Origin: Planobispora rosea
GTDB lineage: Bacteria; Actinomycetota; Actinomycetes; Streptosporangiales; Streptosporangiaceae
Direction: 5' to 3'
Assembly: GCF_014648175.1 (NCBI RefSeq)
Contig: NZ_BMQP01000049.1
Span: 1-64,000 of the forward strand
DNA length: 64,000 bases
Below the pieces are notes generated by a model. It was given only the letters and a program-made list of their open reading frames with translations, was not told the origin of the DNA and searched no databases. Position 1 is the stretch's first letter. Each line of letters opens with the position of its first letter. A program made the translations under genes and the position numbers. Of the stretch, positions 24,615 through 34,282 are shown one piece after another.

Positions 24615-25508
24615 ATGACGATCATCGTGACCGGGTCCTCCGGCCTGCTCGGCACGGCCCTCGTCAAGGCGCTGCGGGCGGACGGCGCCCGGGTGGTCCG
24701 GCTGGTACGGCGGGCGCCGCAGAGCTCCGAGGAGTCGTTCTGGAACCCGGCGAAGGGGCTCGTCGACCCCGCCGCACTGGAGGGCGCGGAGGCCGTGGTG
24801 CACCTCGCCGGGGCGGGCATCGGCGACCGGCGCTGGGACGGCCCCCGCAAGCGCGAGCTGCTGAGCAGCCGGGTGGAGGGCACGCAGACCCTCGCCACCG
24901 CGCTGACGGAGTTGTCGTCCAGGCCCCCGGTGCTGCTGTCCGCGTCGGCGATCGGCTACTACGGGGACACCGGCGACCGGGCGGTGGACGAGTCCGGCCC
25001 GTCCGGCGAGGGATTCCTGGCCGGACTGGTGCGCGCCTGGGAGGCCGAGGCGGAGCCCGCCGCGCGGGCGGGCGTCCGGACGGTCCTGCTCCGCACCGGA
25101 CTGGTGCTGAGCCGCGACGGCGGCATGCTGTCCCGGATGTTGCCGATCTTCAAGCTCGGCCTGGGGGCGCCGCTCGGCTCCGGCAGGCAGTACTGGTCGT
25201 GGATCTCCATGGACGACTGGGTGCACGCCGTACTGCACACCCTGAGGACCCGTGAGCTCGATGGCCCGGTGAACCTCACCGCGCCGGAGCCGGTCACCAA
25301 CGCCGAGTTCACCGCGGCCCTGGGGCGGGCGCTGCGCCGGCCCACGATGCCCCTGCCCGTTCCCGGACCCGTGCTGCGCGCCGCACTCGGCGAGTTCGCA
25401 CAGGAAGGGGTGCTGATCGGACAGCGGGTGACACCGCGTCGGCTCCTGGATACGGGTTACGTGTTCCGGCATATCCACCTCAACGAGGCACTGCCCGCCG
25501 TACTCTAG
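24615..25508 (+). CDS. TIGR01777-family NAD(P)-dependent epimerase
   Basis: 297-aa extended SDR protein. The Rossmann start IIVTGSSGLLGTALVKAL, VVHLAGAGIGDRRWD, the active-site SASAIGYYGDTGD (Ser and Tyr of the SDR triad) and the C-terminal domain typical of YfcH-like proteins are visible. Substrate unknown. Position between sucB and lipB matches the M. tuberculosis layout. ATG at 24615 is preferred to the upstream TTG. Confidence 0.88.
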   Translation: MTIIVTGSSGLLGTALVKALRADGARVVRLVRRAPQSSEESFWNPAKGLVDPAALEGAEAVVHLAGAGIGDRRWDGPRKRELLSSRVEGTQTLATALTELSSRPPVLLSASAIGYYGDTGDRAVDESGPSGEGFLAGLVRAWEAEAEPAARAGVRTVLLRTGLVLSRDGGMLSRMLPIFKLGLGAPLGSGRQYWSWISMDDWVHAVLHTLRTRELDGPVNLTAPEPVTNAEFTAALGRALRRPTMPLPVPGPVLRAALGEFAQEGVLIGQRVTPRRLLDTGYVFRHIHLNEALPAVL

Positions 25509-25595
25509 GGTCCCTGTTCCCACAGAGAGTCATCGGGAGATCACGCTCCCGGAACCCCGGCCCGGCGGCCGGGGTCTCCCCGCTGGAGGCAATTG

Positions 25596-26333
25596 ATGAG
25601 CAGGTCAGGTCAGTCCCACATCCTCGCGATCGGCGGCGGCTCGTTCCGCCCGTCCGCCCGTTACGGATTCATCGAGGCGAGCCCGCTGCTGCGCTACGGC
25701 CTCGATCTGACCGGCCAGGACCGTCCCCGCCTCGGCCTGCTCGCCACCGCCACCGGGGACGACGCGGACTGGCTGCTGAAGATGTACGGGGCGTTCCGCG
25801 ACTGGGACGTCGAGGTGAGCCATCTGACCGTGTTCCCGATGCCCAACGTCGCCGATCCGCGCGAGTGGATCCTGAGCCAGGACATGATCTACGTCAGCGG
25901 CGGCAGCGTGGCCAACCTCGCGGCGCTGTGGCGGCTGCACGGTCTGGACGAGGCCTTCGAGGAGGCCTGGCGGGCGGGCGTGGTCCTGTCCGGGCAGAGC
26001 GCGGGCGCCCTCTGCTGGCACGTGGGCGGCAACACCGACTCCTTCGGCCCGCGGCTGCGGCCCTGGTCGGAGGGGCTGGCTCTGCTGCCCTACTCGTGCG
26101 GCGTGCACTACAACTCCGACCCGCAGCGCCGCGAGCTGCTGCACGCGTCGGTGGCCTCGGGGGAACTGCCCGGCGGTTACGCCGCCGACGAGGGCGTCGG
26201 CCTGCACTACGTGGGCACCGAGTTCATCCAGGCCGTCACCGTGAGCCCGACCGGCTACGCCTACAAGGTCGAGCACGACGGGGCGGACGGCGTCAAGGAG
26301 TTCCGCATCGAGCCCCGGATGCTCACCGCGTGA
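25596..26333 (+). CDS. peptidase E-like S51 peptidase
   Basis: 245 aa. The glutaminase-like fold shows LAIGGGSF at the N-terminus, MIYVSGGSVANLAALW, and the nucleophile elbow VVLSGQSAGALCW with the catalytic serine, as in S51 Asp-dipeptidases and cyanophycinases. The Asp-specific peptidase role is inferred from the family. ATG after GGAGG; the transcript likely continues into lipB. Confidence 0.87.
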   Translation: MSRSGQSHILAIGGGSFRPSARYGFIEASPLLRYGLDLTGQDRPRLGLLATATGDDADWLLKMYGAFRDWDVEVSHLTVFPMPNVADPREWILSQDMIYVSGGSVANLAALWRLHGLDEAFEEAWRAGVVLSGQSAGALCWHVGGNTDSFGPRLRPWSEGLALLPYSCGVHYNSDPQRRELLHASVASGELPGGYAADEGVGLHYVGTEFIQAVTVSPTGYAYKVEHDGADGVKEFRIEPRMLTA

Positions 26334-26393
26334 GCGGCCCCGGGAACCGGCTCCCCCGGGCGTGATCCCGGCACGGTCAACTACCCTTGAGCC

Positions 26394-27071
26394 GTGAGCG
26401 AGCTGGCGATCGTCCGACTTGGCGTGGATGTCCCCTACGAGCAGGCGTGGGACCTCCAGCGGCGGATCCACGCCCGGCGGGTGGCGGACGGGATGCCCGA
26501 CGCCTGCCTGATGCTCGAACACGCTCCCGTCTACACCGCGGGCAGGCGGACGGCCCCGCACGAGCGCCCCGGCGACGGCACCCCCGTCATCGATGTCGAC
26601 CGGGGCGGCAGGATCACCTGGCACGGCCCCGGTCAGCTCGTCGGCTACCCGATCGTCCGCCTGGGCGGGCGCCTGGACGTGGTCGCCTACGTGCGGCTGC
26701 TGGAGGAGGTCCTCATCCAGGTCTGCTCCGACTTCGGGGTGCGCGCCGGCCGGATCGCGGGGCGCGCCGGCGTCTGGGCGGTCGGCGACCCCTCCCACGG
26801 CCTGCCCGACCGGCAGCTCGGCGCGATCGGCATCCGGGTGGCGCGGGGTGTCACGATGCATGGTTACGCGCTCAACTGCGCCAACGACCCGAGCTGGTAC
26901 AACCGCATCTCCCCCTGCGGGATCGAGGGCGCCGGGGTCTCCTCGCTGTCGGCGGAGACCGGCCGCCGGATCGTGGTCGACGACGTCATTCCGTACGCCG
27001 AGAAACGTCTGGCGGAGGCGCTCGGCGCGCGGGTCTTCGACCTTCCGGAGGAGGACCTCTTCCGCCGGTGA
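26394..27071 (+). CDS. lipB: octanoyltransferase
   Basis: Transfers octanoate from acyl carrier protein to lipoyl domains, the first step of lipoate synthesis. 225 aa. The motifs [18 protein letters not shown], the active-site Lys in [19 protein letters not shown], and [11 protein letters not shown] with the catalytic cysteine are intact. GTG start. Its substrate proteins include the E2 encoded upstream; lipA completes the pathway downstream. Confidence 0.95.
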   Translation: MSELAIVRLGVDVPYEQAWDLQRRIHARRVADGMPDACLMLEHAPVYTAGRRTAPHERPGDGTPVIDVDRGGRITWHGPGQLVGYPIVRLGGRLDVVAYVRLLEEVLIQVCSDFGVRAGRIAGRAGVWAVGDPSHGLPDRQLGAIGIRVARGVTMHGYALNCANDPSWYNRISPCGIEGAGVSSLSAETGRRIVVDDVIPYAEKRLAEALGARVFDLPEEDLFRR

Positions 27072-27285
27072 CCGGGAGCCGCCGGCCCGGCGCCGCCGCT
27101 CCGCAGCCGCCCGCCCCGGGCCGCCGCCCCGGAGCCGCGCCGGGTTCCGCGGAGACGTAGGATAATCGGGTGACCCCCTGGTGATCCCAGGTTCTGCAGA
27201 AGCGTAGGGTGATATACGTGAGCGAGCGCAGCGAGCGAACCGACCAGCACAACACCCTGGTCATGCGACCGGCGAAGGAGGAAGC

Positions 27286-28215
27286 ATGACCGTTTCCCCG
27301 GACGGCCGCAAGCTCCTCCGCCTGGAGGTCCGCAACGCGGAGACCCCCATCGAGAAGAAGCCCGAGTGGATCAAGACCCGGTTCCGGACCGGTCCCAACC
27401 ACACCGAGCTCCGGGCGCTGGTCAAGCGCGAGGGCCTGCACACCGTCTGCCAGGAAGCCGGATGTCCCAACATCTCCGAGTGCTGGGAGGACCGCGAGGC
27501 GACCTTCCTCATCGGCGGCGACCAGTGCACCCGGCGCTGCGACTTCTGCCAGATCGACACCGGCAAGCCCAAGGAGTACGACACCGACGAGCCGCGCCGC
27601 GTGGCCGAGTCGGTCCGCCAGATGGGCCTCAACTACGCGACCGTGACCGGTGTCGCCCGTGACGACCTGCCCGACGGCGGCGCGTGGCTGTACGCCGAGA
27701 CCGCCCGGCAGATCCACGCCCTGCTCCCCGGCTGCGGGGTCGAGCTGCTGGTCCCCGACTTCAACGGTGAGCGGGACCAGCTGGAGGAGGTCTTCTCCGC
27801 CCGGCCCGAGGTGTTCGCGCACAACATCGAGACCGTGCCGCGGATCTTCAAGCGGATCCGCCCCGGCTTCCGCTACGAGCGCTCCCTGGGAGTGATCACC
27901 AAGGCCCGCGAGGCGGGGCTGGTGACCAAGTCCAACCTGATCCTGGGCATGGGCGAGGACCGCGAGGAGGTCGTCGCGGCCATGCGCGACCTGCACGCGG
28001 CCGGGTGCGACCTGCTGACCATCACGCAGTACCTCCGGCCCACGCCCCGGCACCACCCGGTGGAGCGCTGGGTGAAGCCGGAGGAGTTCGTCGAGCTCCA
28101 GAAGGAGGCCGAGGCGATCGGGTTCGCCGGAGTCATGTCCGGCCCGCTGGTCCGCTCCTCCTACCGGGCGGGACGCCTCTACAAGCAGGCCGTCGAGGCC
28201 CGCCAGCACGCCTGA
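27286..28215 (+). CDS. lipA: lipoyl synthase (radical SAM)
   Basis: Inserts two sulfurs into octanoylated lipoyl domains. 309 aa. Auxiliary-cluster cysteines are in [16 protein letters not shown], the radical-SAM cluster in [11 protein letters not shown], and the conserved C-terminal SSYRAG is present. ATG after GGAGGAAGC. The leader includes a GCGAGCGCAGCGAGCG direct-repeat motif at 27222-27237 of unknown role. Confidence 0.96.
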   Translation: MTVSPDGRKLLRLEVRNAETPIEKKPEWIKTRFRTGPNHTELRALVKREGLHTVCQEAGCPNISECWEDREATFLIGGDQCTRRCDFCQIDTGKPKEYDTDEPRRVAESVRQMGLNYATVTGVARDDLPDGGAWLYAETARQIHALLPGCGVELLVPDFNGERDQLEEVFSARPEVFAHNIETVPRIFKRIRPGFRYERSLGVITKAREAGLVTKSNLILGMGEDREEVVAAMRDLHAAGCDLLTITQYLRPTPRHHPVERWVKPEEFVELQKEAEAIGFAGVMSGPLVRSSYRAGRLYKQAVEARQHA

Positions 28216-28259
28216 CCCCCCGCCAGCCCGGCACCCCGCCGACCACCTGTTCCGGCCCG

Positions 28260-28286
28260 AGGCCCCGCGCCGCACGCGCGGGGCCT
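28260..28286 (+). terminator. terminator after lipA
   Basis: Perfect 11-bp stem (28260-28270 and 28276-28286) with a 5-base loop and TTCC following, 45 bp after lipA. Confidence 0.82.
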
Positions 28287-28384
28287 TTCCGCGTTCTCCG
28301 CCCCGGCGTCCCGCTCCACATGGTCTATAACTATTCGGTCACCATACCTACTGGCCGCTCGGTTTCTTGGGTGAGACTGGCCGC

Positions 28385-30778
28385 GTGGACATCGAAGAAC
28401 TGATCGGGAAGCTCGACCTGAGCACCAAGGTGCGCCTGCTGACCGGCGCCGACATGTGGTCCCTGCCCGCCGTACCGGAGATCGGGCTCGAACGGCTGGT
28501 GATGAGCGACGGCCCGATCGGTGTCCGGGGCGAGCAGTGGACGTCCGCGGACCCCTCGATCGCGCTCCCCAGCCCCACCGCCCTCGCCGCGACCTGGGAT
28601 GCGGCACTGGTCCGCCGGGCCGGGCTGCTGCTCGCGCAGGAGGCCCGCCGCAAGGGTGTCCACGTGCTGCTGGCCCCGACCGTCAACCTGCACCGCAGCC
28701 CGCTCGGCGGGCGGCACTTCGAGTGCTTCTCCGAGGACCCGTACCTGACCGGTGAGATCGGCGCCGCCTACGTCGAGGGCGTGCAGGAGGGCGGCGTCGG
28801 CACCACGCCCAAGCACTTCGTGGCCAACGACTTCGAGACCGACCGGTTCACGGTGAACGTGAAGGTGTCGGACAAGGCCCTCCGCGAGGTCTACCTGGCG
28901 CCGTTCGAGCGGGTGGTCGGGGCCGGGGCGTGGGGCGTCATGTCCGCCTACAACTCGGTCAACGGAACCACCATGACCGAGCACCGCCCCCTCCAGCGCG
29001 ACCTGCTGAAGGGCGAGTGGGGCTTCGACGGTTTCGTCGTCTCCGACTGGACCGCCGCGCGCTCCACCGAGGCCGCCGCCGAGGGCGGGCTCGACGTCGC
29101 CATGCCCGGCCCGTTCGGGCCCTGGGGCGGGAAGCTGGAGGCCGCCGTCCGCGAGGGCCGCGTCGCCGAGGAGATCATCGATGACCAGGTCCGCCGGGTC
29201 CTCCGCCTGGCCCGGCGCGTCGGCGCCCTGAAGCCGCGCGGCGCCTCCCCCGCCGCTGACGCCTCCCCCGCCGCTGACTCCGCTCCCATCGACGGGGTGG
29301 CCCTCGCCCGCGAGGTGGCCGCCCGGTCGTTCACCCTGCTCCGCAACGAGGGCGGTCTGCTGCCGTTCGAGGGCTTGCGGAGCGTGGCCCTCATCGGCTC
29401 GGCGGCCGGAGAGGCGAGGATCATGGGCGGGGGCAGCGCCCAGGTGTTCCCCGACCGGGTCGTCTCCCCGCTGGAGGGCCTGGGCGCCCGCGACGGCGTC
29501 GAGATCCGCCACGCGCTCGGCACCGATCCCCGGGTACGGCTCGCGCCGCTGACCGGCCCGGTCCGCGCCCTGTTCCTGGACGCCGAGGGCGCGGTCCTGG
29601 CCGAGCACCCGCTGGCCACCGCCGAGGCCCGCTGGGTGGGCAGCCTCCCGCCGGACGTGGACGCCGGGCGCCTGGCCGCCGTGGAGCTCCGTACCCGCTA
29701 CACCCCGGGCGTGAGCGGCCCCCACGAGTTCTCGGTCGCGGGCGTCGGGGCGTTCACCATGACGATCGACGGCGGAACGGTCTTCGACGCGGTCGTCAGC
29801 CCCGAGGGCGACGACCCCGCCGCGGCGTTCCTGTCCCCGCCGGAGCGGCGGATCGTGGTCACCCTGGCCGAGGGCGCACCGGTCGAGCTGAGCGTGCGCC
29901 ACCCCGCCGGGGCGTTCGGCGGCATGGCGTTCGTGGCGTTCACCCTGGGCCACGCCGACCCCTCCCCCGGCGACGACGTGCTCATCGCCGAGGCCGTCAA
30001 GGCCGCGGCGAGCGCCGACGTGGCGGTCGTGGTCGCCTCGACCACCCTGGAGGTGGAGAGCGAGGGCTTCGACCGGACGAGCCTGGCCCTGCCCGGCCGC
30101 CAGGACGAGCTCATCGCCCGGGTCGCCGAGGCCAACCCCCGCACGGTCGTGGTCGTCAACGCCGGGTCCCCGGTGGAGATGCCGTGGCTGGAGCGGGTGC
30201 CCGCGGTCCTGCTGACCTGGTTCCCCGGCCAGGAGGCCGGCAACGCCCTGGCCGACGTGCTGTTCGGCGACGCCGAACCGGGCGGGCGGCTGCCCACCAC
30301 GTGGCCGGTCCGCGAGGCCGACGCGCCCGTCCTGAACGTGACCCCGGCGGACGGGGAGGTCTCCTACGACGAGGGCGTCTTCATCGGCTACCGCGCGTGG
30401 GAGCGCGCGGGGCGCGCCCCGGCCTTCTGGTTCGGTCACGGCCTGGGATACACGTCCTGGTCCTACGACACGATCGCGGTGACGGGCCGGACGGTGACGG
30501 TGGCGGTGACCAACACCGGCGAGCGGTCCGGACGTGAGATCGTGCAGTTCTACCTCTCGCCTGCGGAACGGGACGCCGGGCGGCCCGCCCGCTGGCTCGC
30601 CGGGTTCGACGTCGTCGACGCCGGCCCCGGTCAGACGGTGATCACGACGGTCACCCTGCCCGAGCGCGCCTTCCAGGTCTGGACGGATCAGGGGTGGACG
30701 ACCGTCCCCGGTGACTACACCGTCGAGGCGGGCCGCAGCGTCGCCGACCGCCGCCTCGGCGTGACCGTGTCGGTCTGA
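28385..30778 (+). CDS. glycoside hydrolase family 3 beta-glycosidase
   Basis: 797 aa. Order: GH3 N-terminal barrel (LVMSDGPIGVRG, KHFVANDFETDR, and GFVVSDWTAARS with the nucleophile Asp), GH3 C-terminal domain (FTLLRNEGGLLPF, VASTTLEVESEGFDR with the acid/base region), a PA14-like insert (about residues 370-520) and a C-terminal fibronectin-III-like domain. No signal peptide, so it is probably cytoplasmic. The PA14 insert is typical of fungal and actinobacterial beta-glucosidases. GTG start chosen at VDIEELIGKL. No sugar transporter lies beside it. Confidence 0.92.
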   Translation: MDIEELIGKLDLSTKVRLLTGADMWSLPAVPEIGLERLVMSDGPIGVRGEQWTSADPSIALPSPTALAATWDAALVRRAGLLLAQEARRKGVHVLLAPTVNLHRSPLGGRHFECFSEDPYLTGEIGAAYVEGVQEGGVGTTPKHFVANDFETDRFTVNVKVSDKALREVYLAPFERVVGAGAWGVMSAYNSVNGTTMTEHRPLQRDLLKGEWGFDGFVVSDWTAARSTEAAAEGGLDVAMPGPFGPWGGKLEAAVREGRVAEEIIDDQVRRVLRLARRVGALKPRGASPAADASPAADSAPIDGVALAREVAARSFTLLRNEGGLLPFEGLRSVALIGSAAGEARIMGGGSAQVFPDRVVSPLEGLGARDGVEIRHALGTDPRVRLAPLTGPVRALFLDAEGAVLAEHPLATAEARWVGSLPPDVDAGRLAAVELRTRYTPGVSGPHEFSVAGVGAFTMTIDGGTVFDAVVSPEGDDPAAAFLSPPERRIVVTLAEGAPVELSVRHPAGAFGGMAFVAFTLGHADPSPGDDVLIAEAVKAAASADVAVVVASTTLEVESEGFDRTSLALPGRQDELIARVAEANPRTVVVVNAGSPVEMPWLERVPAVLLTWFPGQEAGNALADVLFGDAEPGGRLPTTWPVREADAPVLNVTPADGEVSYDEGVFIGYRAWERAGRAPAFWFGHGLGYTSWSYDTIAVTGRTVTVAVTNTGERSGREIVQFYLSPAERDAGRPARWLAGFDVVDAGPGQTVITTVTLPERAFQVWTDQGWTTVPGDYTVEAGRSVADRRLGVTVSV

Positions 30779-30971
30779 CCCGGCGCGGCCGGACGCCGTA
30801 CGGCCACGTGCGGGACCCCGCGCGGTCGTACGGCGTCCCGGGGCGCCGCGACCGCCCCCGGCGGCCGGGGCACTCCCGGGACGTCTCGGGGGCGCGGCCG
30901 TGCCCGCCGGGGCGACGCGCGACCGAGGTCACGTTTTCATTTCTTCACCCCTGGATTTGTATCCTTCAGAC

Positions 30972-31652
30972 ATGGCGAAAAAGCCCGAAGACCCGGAGCG
31001 CATGGGGCGCATGAAGCAGCTGCGTATGATCGCGCAGATCATCAAGCAGGCCAATCCCAAGGGGATGCCGATCGTCTACGCGTCGGCGTTCGGCACGCTG
31101 GTGCTGTTCATCGTGCTCGGCCTGGTCACGGGCTGGTGGCCGCTGTACTTCCTCGGCGTCATGATGGCCCTGACCGTCGGACTGGTCGTCTTCGGCCAGC
31201 TCGCCCAGAGGGCGCAGTACTCCATGCTGCAGGGCCAGCCCGGCGCCGCCGCCGCGGTCCTGCAGGGGATGCGGGGCAACTGGCAGGTCACCCCCGCCGT
31301 CGCGGTCAACCGCGACCAGGACATCGTGCACCGCGTCGTCGGCTACCCCGGCATCGTCCTGGTCTCCGAGGGACCGGGCAGCCGCGTGCAGAAGATGCTC
31401 GTCGCCGAGAAGAAGCGGGTCCAGCGGATCGCGCTCGACGTCCCGGTCTACGACGTCCAGTCCGGTGACGGCGAGGGCCAGATCCCGATCGGCAAGCTCC
31501 AGCGGCACCTGATGAAGCTGCCCCGGAACCTGAAGAAGCCCGCGGTCTACGAGGTCAACAACCGGCTCAAGGCGCTTCCCCAGACGCTGCCGATGCCCAA
31601 GGGCCCGCTGCCGCGCGGGGCGAAGATGCCCCGGCCGCCGAAGATGCGCTGA
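30972..31652 (+). CDS. DUF4191 membrane protein
   Basis: 226 aa. Two adjacent transmembrane helices (about residues 36-55 and 58-80) lie after a basic N-terminus, followed by a soluble domain with AVNRDQDIVHRVVGYPGIVLVSEG and a basic Pro-rich tail. This is the DUF4191 family, which sits after lipA in many actinobacteria. Function unknown; the lipA neighbourhood is conserved but not explained. ATG start. Confidence 0.88.
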   Translation: MAKKPEDPERMGRMKQLRMIAQIIKQANPKGMPIVYASAFGTLVLFIVLGLVTGWWPLYFLGVMMALTVGLVVFGQLAQRAQYSMLQGQPGAAAAVLQGMRGNWQVTPAVAVNRDQDIVHRVVGYPGIVLVSEGPGSRVQKMLVAEKKRVQRIALDVPVYDVQSGDGEGQIPIGKLQRHLMKLPRNLKKPAVYEVNNRLKALPQTLPMPKGPLPRGAKMPRPPKMR

Positions 31653-32491
31653 TGTCCGCGGACGGGGTCGGCCGGCACCGGGTCGACGCCCCCGCCACCT
31701 CCCGGGCCAACCGCTCCTGGTGGGACGGCGCCGCCGACGAGTACCAGGCGGAGCACGGCGCGTTCCTGCGCGACGCGGGTTTCGTCTGGTGCCCCGAGGG
31801 CCTGGACGAGGCCGACGCCCGGCTGCTGGGCGACGTGGCGGGCCGGGACGTCCTGGAGATCGGCTGCGGCGCGGGGCAGTGCGGGCGGTGGCTGGCCGGG
31901 CAGGGTGCCCGGGTCGCCGCCTTCGATCTGTCCTTCCGCCAGCTCCAGCACTCCCGCCGGATCGATCTCAACAGCGATCACGGCGACGGCGACGACTCCG
32001 GCGCCGGTTCCGGCGGCACGGCGCTCCCGGTGGTCCAGGCCGACGCCGAGGCGCTGCCCTTCGCCGGCGAATCGTTCGATCTGGCCTGTTCGGCGTACGG
32101 CGCGCTGCCGTTCGTGGCCGACCCGGCGGCCGTGTTCGCCGAGACCCGCCGGGTGCTGCGCCCCGGCGGCCGGTTCGTCTTCTCCGTCAGCCACCCCGTC
32201 CGCTGGGCGTTCCCCGACGACCCCGGTCCCCGCGGGCTCACCTCCGACCGCTCCTACTTCGACCGCACGCCGTACGTGGAGTTCGGCCCCGACGGGCAGC
32301 CGAGCTACGTCGAGCACCACCGCACGATGGCCGACTGGATCGGGCACATCGTGGCCTCCGGGCTGGTGCTGGCCGCGCTGACCGAGCCGGAGTGGCCCGG
32401 CGGCCACGACCGGGTGTGGGGCGGCTGGAGCCCGCTGCGCGGACGCCACCTGCCGGGCACCGCGATCTTCACCTGCGTGAAGCCCGCCTGA
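31652..32491 (+). CDS. class I SAM-dependent methyltransferase
   Basis: 279 aa. SAM-binding motif I is DVLEIGCGAGQCGRWLAGQGA, followed by a motif II acidic loop and the post-motif AETRRVLRPGGRFVFSVSHP typical of small-molecule methyltransferases. Substrate unknown. Its ATG overlaps the DUF4191 stop (TGATG), so the two are translationally coupled. It is an addition relative to the mycobacterial gene order here. Confidence 0.9.
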   Translation: MSADGVGRHRVDAPATSRANRSWWDGAADEYQAEHGAFLRDAGFVWCPEGLDEADARLLGDVAGRDVLEIGCGAGQCGRWLAGQGARVAAFDLSFRQLQHSRRIDLNSDHGDGDDSGAGSGGTALPVVQADAEALPFAGESFDLACSAYGALPFVADPAAVFAETRRVLRPGGRFVFSVSHPVRWAFPDDPGPRGLTSDRSYFDRTPYVEFGPDGQPSYVEHHRTMADWIGHIVASGLVLAALTEPEWPGGHDRVWGGWSPLRGRHLPGTAIFTCVKPA

Positions 32492-32511
32492 CCCTCACGG
32501 GGTCGGGCGGG

Positions 32512-32973
32512 TCACATCCGTACGACCACGGTGTTCGCCGCACGGTCGTGCAGGCCGCGCTGGTCGCGGTCCCAGATGAGCGCCGGTACGGCCAGGCACA
32601 GCAGCAGGCTGCGCACCAGGGCGGGCAGCAAGCCCGGGTTGCCGCCGTCGAGGGCGGCGACCCGGATGCCGAGCAGACGCATGCCGAAGGTCATGCCCAT
32701 GGTGCCCACCAGCAGGATGTTCACCACGCAGAAGATCACGAGCGGGACCCAGCCCTGCTCGGCGGGGTTGACCCGGAAGATCCCCTGGGCGACGGCCCAG
32801 GTGCAGATCATCCAGTCGATCACCAGGGCGCCGATCCTGCGGCCGAATCCGGCCACCGCGCCGCTGCCCTCCTCGGGCAGCCCGAGCCGCTCCCCGGGGT
32901 AGCCCAGGTCGACTCCGGCCGACCTGACGCCGCCGAGCCAGGTCTGGGTCCAGCGAGGCTGCTTGCTGCTCAT
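32512..32973 (-). CDS. RDD-family membrane protein
   Basis: 153 aa. The RDD signature is visible: GFGRRIGALVIDWMI (Arg-Asp), a second helix around VPLVIFCVVNILLVG, FGMRLLGIRV and the final DRDQRGLHDRAANT (Arg/Asp-rich). Role unknown, proposed transport or envelope functions. The matching M. tuberculosis gene also precedes glnA1. Start taken at MSSKQPRW; longer frame extensions lack coding signs. Confidence 0.87.
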   Translation of the reverse strand: MSSKQPRWTQTWLGGVRSAGVDLGYPGERLGLPEEGSGAVAGFGRRIGALVIDWMICTWAVAQGIFRVNPAEQGWVPLVIFCVVNILLVGTMGMTFGMRLLGIRVAALDGGNPGLLPALVRSLLLCLAVPALIWDRDQRGLHDRAANTVVVRM

Positions 32974-33099
32974 GACCCAACGGTATCCGCCCTGGAGGCC
33001 GCCCCCGAATCCAGCCGAGCTGGTTACCGAAATGGGGCGAAAATCCACCATCATGTGCATCAACCATTACGCCATCACCTTTGCCCGGAGCACTCCCCC

Positions 33100-34125
33100 G
33101 TGTCAGATGACGACATCGACCGACGCTTCAACGAGCTCGCCGCCCAGATCGACGCGGGGGAGCGGAAGCGGATGACCAGAGCCGCCAGGCAGGCGTGGGC
33201 CGCGCAGCCGCGGAACAGGCGCAGGCGCAGGCGGCGGATCGCCGCGGCGGTGACGGCGGTCGCGGTCGCGGCGGCCGGCGGGGTGGTCGCCTACCGGCCC
33301 GACCTGCTGGAGGGGGTGGCCACGGCCTTCTCCGGACGCCTCCCCGGGGAGATGATCGCCGCGGAGGGACCGGTCCCCGAGGAGACGACCCCGGTGGACG
33401 TGGAGCCGGTGAAGGTGTCGCCGTTCGAGGGGTCTCCGGCGATCGACTACCCCGACGGGATCAAAGGGCTGGCGATGCCCCCGGCCAAGGCGGTGGGAGG
33501 GCTGAGCGCGAAGGACGTCGCCACCGCCCTCAAGCGCACCGGGGACCTCCTCAAGGCCTCCAACCTCGACCGCCGCATCCTGTTCAAGGCCGGGCACAAG
33601 CCCTTCAGCAAGCTTCTCCATCCGCAGATACGCGAGTGGTTCCTGAAGAACCTCGACCGGCGCAAGCCGGGGAAGGACGGCTTCAACACCCGGTACTGGC
33701 TGACCTCCTTCGCGCCCAGGACCGCCGAGCCCGTCACCGATGTGATCAAGGTTCGCGGGCGGACGAAGGTCTCCTCGTTCAAGAGCCGCGGGCGCACCGG
33801 AGCCCGGATCGAGGTGAACTACCTGTTCGTCTACGCCGTGCAGCGGCCCGGCCAGCCGTACACCGCCATGCGCGTCGTCGCGCACAACCGCGGCCGGATC
33901 GAGGTCTACCGCGAGAACGGCGAGCTGGTGCTGTGGATCCGCGACTGGAACAACGGAGGCACGGCGGGCGCCAGGTGCGACGTCGACGACGGCTTCATCC
34001 ACCCCGCCTACGAGGACTCCCCCGAGGACCGGGAGGCGGCGGAGGCGACCGGCGCCCCGGTCGACCCGTACGACCTGGAGGACGATCCCGAGGAGGAGGG
34101 CTGCCGCCTCACGACCGGAACGTGA
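33100..34125 (+). CDS. single-pass membrane protein, hypothetical
   Basis: 341 aa from a GTG preceded by GGAG. A basic cytoplasmic segment (QPRNRRRRRRR) leads into one transmembrane helix (about residues 48-65) and a large extracytoplasmic domain rich in Lys, Gly and Pro, with KDVATALKRTGDLLKASNLDRR and a C-terminal acidic stretch containing two cysteines (RCDVDD, EEGCRLT). No known domain is recognised. It directly precedes glnA1, whose promoter lies in the 157 bp after it. Confidence 0.75.
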   Translation: MSDDDIDRRFNELAAQIDAGERKRMTRAARQAWAAQPRNRRRRRRRIAAAVTAVAVAAAGGVVAYRPDLLEGVATAFSGRLPGEMIAAEGPVPEETTPVDVEPVKVSPFEGSPAIDYPDGIKGLAMPPAKAVGGLSAKDVATALKRTGDLLKASNLDRRILFKAGHKPFSKLLHPQIREWFLKNLDRRKPGKDGFNTRYWLTSFAPRTAEPVTDVIKVRGRTKVSSFKSRGRTGARIEVNYLFVYAVQRPGQPYTAMRVVAHNRGRIEVYRENGELVLWIRDWNNGGTAGARCDVDDGFIHPAYEDSPEDREAAEATGAPVDPYDLEDDPEEEGCRLTTGT

Positions 34126-34194
34126 AAAAGCGGCAAAATACGGGTTTTCCCGCGAGGCACTCCCGATTTTGAGGCTAGCGTGGTGCGGCGCCCC

Positions 34195-34210
34195 TTAACA
34201 CGAGTGAAAC
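34195..34210 (+). promoter_or_regulatory. GlnR-type box upstream of glnA1
   Basis: TTAAC, six bases, GAAAC matches the actinomycete GlnR box pattern (gTnAC-n6-GAAAC) except for the first base. It lies 73 bp before the glnA1 start codon, where GlnR activates or represses nitrogen genes in Streptomyces. Assignment to GlnR is by motif only. Confidence 0.7.
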
Positions 34211-34282
34211 AAACGAGACACGGGGCGGTAACGGCACGGGCCTAGGTTCGGTCCGATAGCCCGTGCCCCTTGGGAGGTTCGC

